From the NCBI GenBank assembly GCA_028279305.1, contig JANQOA010000386.1:1-43476 (forward strand): a DNA stretch of 43,476 nt. Direction: 5' to 3'. This document shows positions 39,542 to 43,476 of this stretch, one piece after another. The position numbers and the translations under genes are program-made. This DNA is from Pseudomonadales bacterium. Its GTDB lineage: Bacteria > Pseudomonadota > Gammaproteobacteria > Pseudomonadales > Azotimanducaceae. Every line of letters begins with the position of its first letter. Position 1 is the first letter of the stretch. Under the pieces are notes generated by a model. The model was not told the DNA's origin. It saw nothing but the letters and a program-made list of their open reading frames with translations, and searched no databases.

Positions 39542-42138
39542 TTCTGACTCTCCACGTTGGCCTGGGCAGCGGCGATGCGTGCCACCGGTACCCGGTAAGG
39601 GCTGCAGGACACATAGTCCAGTCCCAGCTCATGGCAGAACCTGATGGAGCGGGGATCACCGCCGTGTTCCCCGCAAATGCCGTACTTAATGCCTTTCTTG
39701 CGCGCGGTGGAATCAGCAACAGCGGTTTCCAGCAGGCGCCCCACCGCCCGCTGATCCAGCGAAACAAACGGGTCGCTTTCGATAATCTTTTTGTCCAGAT
39801 AAGACGGAATGAATTTGGCTGCATCGTCGCGGGAGAAACCGTAGGTCATCTGGGTCAGATCGTTGGTGCCGAAACTCATGAACTCAACCGCCGGGGCCAA
39901 CCGGTCCGCACCCAGGCAGGCCCGGGGAGTTTCCATCATGGTGCCGATTTTGTAAGAGATGGACGCACCCTTTTCCCTCAGCATGCCGTGAATACCCTGC
40001 TCGATAATCTCGTTCACCAGGCGGATTTCCCGCACGTTCACCACCAGCGGAATCATAATTTCAGGGAACGGGCGGTAGCCCTGTTCCGTGGCCTCTATGG
40101 CCGCGCCGATAATCGCACGGACCTGCATTTCGGTAATTTCCGGGTACACCACGGACAGCCGGCAGCCGCGAAAGCCAAGCATCGGATTAATTTCGGCCAG
40201 GTGGCTGGTGATCTCACGGATTTTATCCAGCGGCTTGCCGACGCTGTCAGCCATCGCCGCCATGTCCGCTTCCGTGTGCGGCAGGAACTCGTGCAACGGC
40301 GGGTCCAGCAGCCGCACGGTGACCGGCAGGCCGTCCATCACCTTGTACAGCGCCAGCATGTCTGTATGTTGGAATTCCAGCAGGCGCTCCAGGCAGGCCT
40401 GCCGCTCCTCTTTGCTTTCGGCAAGAATCATGGCGCGCATCTGCAGGATGCGGTCAGCACCGAAAAACATATGTTCGGTGCGGCACAGACCAATCCCTTC
40501 AGCACCCAGGTCCCGCGCCCGTTGTGCGTCTTCGGGGGTATCAGCGTTGGCGCGTACGTTCAAGCGCCGGTGTTTATCCGCCCAGGACAACAGCACCTGG
40601 AAATCATCACTGGAACTGGCTTCGGTTTTTGGAATGTCTCCCAGCATCACCTCCCCGGCGGTGCCGTCCAGCGTAATGACGTCTCCGCGTTTGATGGCCA
40701 CCCCCTCCGCAGTGGTGGCAACGCCGGCCTGGTAATCGATGGTGAGGCTGCTGCAACCCGTGATTGCACAGACGCCCATGCCCCTGGCCACCACCGCAGC
40801 GTGGGAAGTCATGCCGCCCAGTTCCGTGAGAATGCCTTCCGCCGCTTTCATGCCGTGAATATCCTCAGGCGTGGTTTCGCGCCGCACCAGCACCACGTTG
40901 CGGCCTTCAGCAGCCACGGCGACAGCTTCGTCAGCGGAGAATACAACCTCGCCGGTGGCGCCGCCGGGACTGGCGGGCAGCCCGGTGGCGACAATGTCTG
41001 TTTTTGCCGCCGGGTCCACCATGGGATGCAGAAAAGCCTCCACGTGCTCGGGAGAAACCCGCAGCAGGGCTTCTTTTTCGTCAATCAGCCCTTCGTTGAC
41101 CATGTCCACGGCAATCTTCACCGCGGCGCGGCCGGTACGTTTACCGCTGCGGGTCTGCAGAATGTAGAACACCCCCTCCTGAATGGTGAACTCAATATCC
41201 TGCATATCGCGGTAGTGTTTCTCCAGCAGCGCCTGGGTGTCATACAACTCCTGGTAGACCCCGGGCAGCCGCTGCCGCAAGGCTTCGATAGGCTCCGGTG
41301 TGCGGATTCCCGCCACCACATCTTCACCCGCCGCGTTAAACAGAAATTCGCCGAAAAAACGGTTCTCACCGTTGGCCGGATCCCGGGTGAAAGCCACCCC
41401 GGAACCGGAGTCGTCACCAAAATTACCAAACACCATGGCCTGAACGTTGACCGCCGTACCCAGAGTTTCGGAGATGTTGTTCATCTCCCGGTAGACGTGT
41501 GCGCGCGGTGAATACCAGGACAGGAAAACCGCTTCCACCGCTTTTTTCAGTTGTTCAAAGGGGTCCTGGGGAACCCGTGCAATCTCCTTGAAGAGGCTGA
41601 TCACCGCCTGCCAGTCCGCCGCATCGAGTTCCACGTCCAGCACTTTCCCGTTCGCACGCTTGTAATCGGCCAACGCATTCTCGAAACGCTCCCCTTCCAC
41701 CCCTAACACAACATCCGCGAACATCTGGATAAACCGGCGGTAGGAATCGTAAGCGAAACGGGGATTGTCGGTTTTGCGCGCCAACCCTTCGACAATTTCA
41801 TCGTTCAATCCCAGGTTGAGGATGGTGTCCATCATGCCGGGCATGGACACCGGCGCGCCGGAGCGCACGGAGAACAGCAACGGATTGTCCGGGTCGCCAA
41901 AGCGCGCGCCCATGCGCTTTTCCACCAGATCCAGCGCAACCCGGTATTCCTGTTCCAGCAAAGTCGGCAGCGTGTTGCCCCGTTCAAAAAACTCGTTACA
42001 GGTAGGGGTGGTGATGACAAAGCCGAACGGCACCGGCAACCCGAGATTTGTCATCTCACACAAATTGGCGCCTTTGCCGCCCAGCAGGTCGCGGTCGTCT
42101 TTACTGCCTTCGCTGAATAGGTATACGCGTTTGGCCAT
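39538..42138 (-). CDS. ppdK: Pyruvate, phosphate dikinase
   Basis: An 866-residue PPDK, which interconverts pyruvate, ATP and phosphate with phosphoenolpyruvate, AMP and pyrophosphate, in gluconeogenesis or glycolysis. The N-terminal ATP-grasp part starts MAKRVYLFSEGSKDDRDLLGGKGANLCEM and has RSGAPVSMPGMMDTILNLG. The swivelling phosphohistidine domain shows GGMTSHAAVVARGMG (His near residue 444). The C-terminal PEP-binding barrel holds MIPLV, LSFGTNDLTQ-type FMSFGTNDLTQMTYGFSRDD and the CGEHGGDP Cys (about 824). Every catalytic element is present. It is divergent from the selenoprotein gene, with 149 bases between ATG codons. Confidence 0.97.
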   Translation of the reverse strand: MAKRVYLFSEGSKDDRDLLGGKGANLCEMTNLGLPVPFGFVITTPTCNEFFERGNTLPTLLEQEYRVALDLVEKRMGARFGDPDNPLLFSVRSGAPVSMPGMMDTILNLGLNDEIVEGLARKTDNPRFAYDSYRRFIQMFADVVLGVEGERFENALADYKRANGKVLDVELDAADWQAVISLFKEIARVPQDPFEQLKKAVEAVFLSWYSPRAHVYREMNNISETLGTAVNVQAMVFGNFGDDSGSGVAFTRDPANGENRFFGEFLFNAAGEDVVAGIRTPEPIEALRQRLPGVYQELYDTQALLEKHYRDMQDIEFTIQEGVFYILQTRSGKRTGRAAVKIAVDMVNEGLIDEKEALLRVSPEHVEAFLHPMVDPAAKTDIVATGLPASPGGATGEVVFSADEAVAVAAEGRNVVLVRRETTPEDIHGMKAAEGILTELGGMTSHAAVVARGMGVCAITGCSSLTIDYQAGVATTAEGVAIKRGDVITLDGTAGEVMLGDIPKTEASSSDDFQVLLSWADKHRRLNVRANADTPEDAQRARDLGAEGIGLCRTEHMFFGADRILQMRAMILAESKEERQACLERLLEFQHTDMLALYKVMDGLPVTVRLLDPPLHEFLPHTEADMAAMADSVGKPLDKIREITSHLAEINPMLGFRGCRLSVVYPEITEMQVRAIIGAAIEATEQGYRPFPEIMIPLVVNVREIRLVNEIIEQGIHGMLREKGASISYKIGTMMETPRACLGADRLAPAVEFMSFGTNDLTQMTYGFSRDDAAKFIPSYLDKKIIESDPFVSLDQRAVGRLLETAVADSTARKKGIKYGICGEHGGDPRSIRFCHELGLDYVSCSPYRVPVARIAAAQANVESQN

Positions 42139-42256
42139 GCTTCGTCACAAGTCAGTCAGAGAAGCGCACAGTATATACACTTAAGTTATTTCGCCGCAGG
42201 CGCCAATTATCTCGCCGCGGATCAAAATCCAACGGACAGATGCGCAGAACTTGGCG

Positions 42257-42262
42257 TAGAAT
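42257..42262 (+). promoter_or_regulatory. Weak -10-like box before the selenoprotein gene
   Basis: TAGAAT lies 26 bases upstream of the ATG at 42288. No good -35 box is visible at the right distance, so this is a low-confidence suggestion. The remaining 42139-42287 gap has two short GCCGC-rich patches and nothing else clear. Confidence 0.2.
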
Positions 42263-42287
42263 CGTGTGGTCAATCTGGTGGACCAAC

Positions 42288-43040
42288 ATGACTGTTACAG
42301 ACATTCTTTCGCTGGCCGGGCTGATTGCGCTGATCACAACCACCACGGTCTGGTTCCAGCGCGCCCGCAACGTCAACATTCCCAGCAACCGCAGCGCGTT
42401 TCTGGCCGGCTGGGCTGCCGCGGGCCTGCTCGGGTTGAGCGGTCTGTTGCTGCAGGGCGGCACGCTGCCGGGGGCCGTGCTCGGCGGCCTGGCGATCATC
42501 GGCAGCGCCTTTTTTCTCGGCTTGTACCTGCTGCGCAAACAAGGCGCAAAAGACAGTATTGCAGTGGGCGACAACATCCCTTCGTTCAGCGCCGCTGACG
42601 ACGCCGGGCAAACCTTCGATTCCGCTGACCTGACCGGCACCCCGGCGCTGATCAAATTTTTCCGCGGCCACTGGTGACCTTATTGTGTCGCCGAGTTACG
42701 GCGATGGGAACAGGATCTGGGTGACGAGCTGCGCAGCCGCGGCCTGAAGATTGTTGCCCTGTGCACCGACTCCCCGCAGCAGATTGCCCAGGGCCGCGGC
42801 AAACACGGCTTGTCGGGTACCTTGTTGTCGGACCGGGATTTAAGCGTGACCGATCTGTTTGGGCTGCGCAACCACAACACCGCGGTGCGGCCGCCGGGGC
42901 TGGCGGGACTGCCCATTCCCACCACGCTGATGGTCAGCGCCCAGGGGCAGGTGCTGTGGAAAGATCAATCCGCCGACTACATGCAACGCAGCGATCCGGA
43001 CTACGTGCGTCAGGCCCTGAACAATCACTTCCCCGCTTAG
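42288..43040 (+). CDS. Peroxiredoxin/thioredoxin-like selenoprotein with in-frame TGA (Sec130)
   Basis: Read through the TGA at 42675-42677 this is a 250-residue protein. Residues 1-24 and about 38-78 are hydrophobic, giving two or three N-terminal membrane spans (ILSLAGLIALITTTTVWFQ, then ALLGLSGLLLQ-like GLLGLSGLLLQGGTLPGA). The AhpC/TSA-like thioredoxin domain follows: DNIPSFSAADDAGQTF, then LIKFFRGHW-U-PYCVAELRRW. The first Cys of the family's CPYC redox motif is replaced by TGA, giving U-x-x-C with Sec at residue 130. After it the frame continues in register: LKIVALCTDSPQQ, LLSDRDLSVTDLFGL and PIPTTLMVSAQGQVLW, then TAG at 43038. A SECIS-like hairpin follows the TGA. No frameshift is needed to link the halves. 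The redox partner is unknown, but Prx-like proteins reduce peroxides or disulfides. An alternative start is ATG 42240 (16 residues longer). Confidence 0.85.
42675..42677 (+). other. TGA codon proposed to be read as selenocysteine
   Basis: This is the only interruption between the ATG at 42288 and the TAG at 43038. It replaces the peroxidatic Cys of the CPYC motif. Cys-to-Sec at this position is the most common pattern in selenoprotein redox families. Confidence 0.8.
42688..42704 (+). other. SECIS-like hairpin after the Sec codon
   Basis: A 6-bp stem, T-CGCCG / CGGCG-A (42688-42693 with 42699-42704), closes a 5-base AGTTA loop and can extend by G-U pairs. Sixteen bases separate the TGA from the loop, and G is the second loop base. 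Bacterial SECIS elements usually have a short GC stem, a small loop with G in the first or second place, and a loop about 16-37 bases after UGA. The codons remain sense (CVAELRRW). Confidence 0.7.
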
Positions 43041-43051
43041 CGGGCCCGGTT

Positions 43052-43476
43052 GTGACCTCAACCGTTACCGGCAACATCGCCTACTATCCCGCTGACGGCG
43101 GTGACATCACCACCCATCCGCCGTTTGCGTACGACATGCGCAAACCCGAAAGCCGTGCCGGCAACACCTCGGCAGCAGCGGCAACGGAAATCAGCAACGC
43201 CCGGCAGGCGTCCGGCCTCGGCCTGCACAGCAGCGGCTTTCAACTCCTTCAACACACCAGCGCGGTGTCGGATTTCCTCGACAGCAGCGAAGTGATGCGC
43301 GTGTACTACGAAGAGTGCAGAACCCTGGCCAGACAGCTGACCGGCGCCGCTTATGTTTACACCTTCGACCACCTGGTCCGCGAACCGGACCGGCAGATCT
43401 CCGGCGGCGGCACCGACGGCAAGGCGCAAATTACGGGTGTGCAAAACGGCGGCGGGTACATCGGCTTTGCGCACAT
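43052..43476 (+). CDS. Second CmcJ/NvfI-family protein, N-terminal part (cut by window edge)
   Basis: The frame from GTG 43052 to the right edge gives 141 residues: it begins MTSTVTGNIAYYPADGGDIT and continues with VYYEECRTLARQLTGAAYVYTFDHLVREP, then GVQNGGGYIGFAH at the edge. The YxFDHLVRE block followed by a closing FAH is the N-terminal pattern of the CmcJ/NvfI family seen also at 32853-34124. The remaining metal-ligand and CYDS regions lie beyond the window. No strong ribosome site is visible, so a later start is possible. It follows the selenoprotein stop by 11 bases and may be co-transcribed with it. Confidence 0.72.
   Translation, partial: MTSTVTGNIAYYPADGGDITTHPPFAYDMRKPESRAGNTSAAAATEISNARQASGLGLHSSGFQLLQHTSAVSDFLDSSEVMRVYYEECRTLARQLTGAAYVYTFDHLVREPDRQISGGGTDGKAQITGVQNGGGYIGFAH

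Noticed and set aside
39631-41511. A 626-codon open frame on the plus strand.
   Set aside because: It is antisense to ppdK, whose motifs are complete. Its protein is His/Gln/Arg-rich with no recognisable domain, as expected of a shadow frame in GC-rich DNA.
42288-42677. A truncated 129-residue protein ending at the TGA, with the downstream part a separate ORF.
   Set aside because: The downstream frame is the same register and starts inside a conserved redox domain. The nearest start codon after the TGA is far into the domain, and a SECIS-like hairpin follows.

Overview
The window reads as chromosomal DNA of a GC-rich, aerobic, probably marine or environmental gammaproteobacterium. The evidence is a large NAD-dependent glutamate dehydrogenase, a TonB-dependent receptor, a CYP153-type alkane hydroxylase, a paa (phenylacetyl-CoA epoxidase) cluster, a CO-dehydrogenase-like molybdenum hydroxylase and pyruvate phosphate dikinase. 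I see no rRNA, tRNA, CRISPR array, transposase or phage gene, so no lineage marker fixes the genus. Genes are dense and no gap between genes exceeds 300 bases; the largest are 36427-36681 and 15894-16139.

Layout. 1-857: 5' part of the NAD-glutamate dehydrogenase gene (minus strand, cut by the window edge). 1015-3898: TonB-dependent receptor and a small DUF4156 lipoprotein, with a readable promoter, leader hairpin and terminator between them. 4017-6472: CYP153 P450 and a divergent AraC-type regulator, separated by two 13-bp direct repeats 21 bp apart. 6580-7821: Na/phosphate cotransporter. 7997-11961: molybdenum hydroxylase operon (FAD, [2Fe-2S] and Mo subunits plus a MoaD/ThiS-like protein), divergent from two tandem paralogous TetR regulators (12040-13289), then a cupin and a VOC protein. 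14309-15893: hipBA-like toxin-antitoxin pair beside an AT-rich segment bracketed by a 15-bp direct repeat. 16140-17321: GT2-GtrA fusion. 17329-20762: two divergent LLM oxidoreductases, one leading a three-gene overlapping operon. 20767-25467: paaABCDE with divergent paaX. 25476-31996: GST, CPA2 antiporter, VOC protein, flavin monooxygenase, a secreted protein that seems to start at a non-standard ATC codon, and an enoyl-CoA hydratase. 32015-35684: two paralogous nitroreductases flanking a CmcJ/NvfI-family gene, a 50-residue ORF coupled by a GTGA overlap, and an RraA-like protein. 35701-39404: SIMPL-domain protein, double-VWA lipoprotein, DUF2306-like membrane protein. 39538-42138: ppdK. 42288-43040: candidate selenoprotein. 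43052-end: start of a second CmcJ/NvfI-family gene.

The main discovery candidate is at 42288-43040. A peroxiredoxin/thioredoxin-like protein with an N-terminal membrane segment is interrupted by one in-frame TGA at the first position of its redox motif (FRGHW-[TGA]-PYC, where relatives have CPYC). The frame continues in register for 120 more residues. A hairpin with the properties of a bacterial SECIS element follows the TGA. This is best read as a selenocysteine codon. The Sec machinery (selABCD) is not in the window.

The genes do not form one pathway. The region is a collection of catabolic modules (alkane, phenylacetate, an unknown substrate of the molybdenum hydroxylase, flavin and F420-type oxidoreductases), each with its own local regulator (AraC, TetR pair, PaaX), mixed with housekeeping genes.
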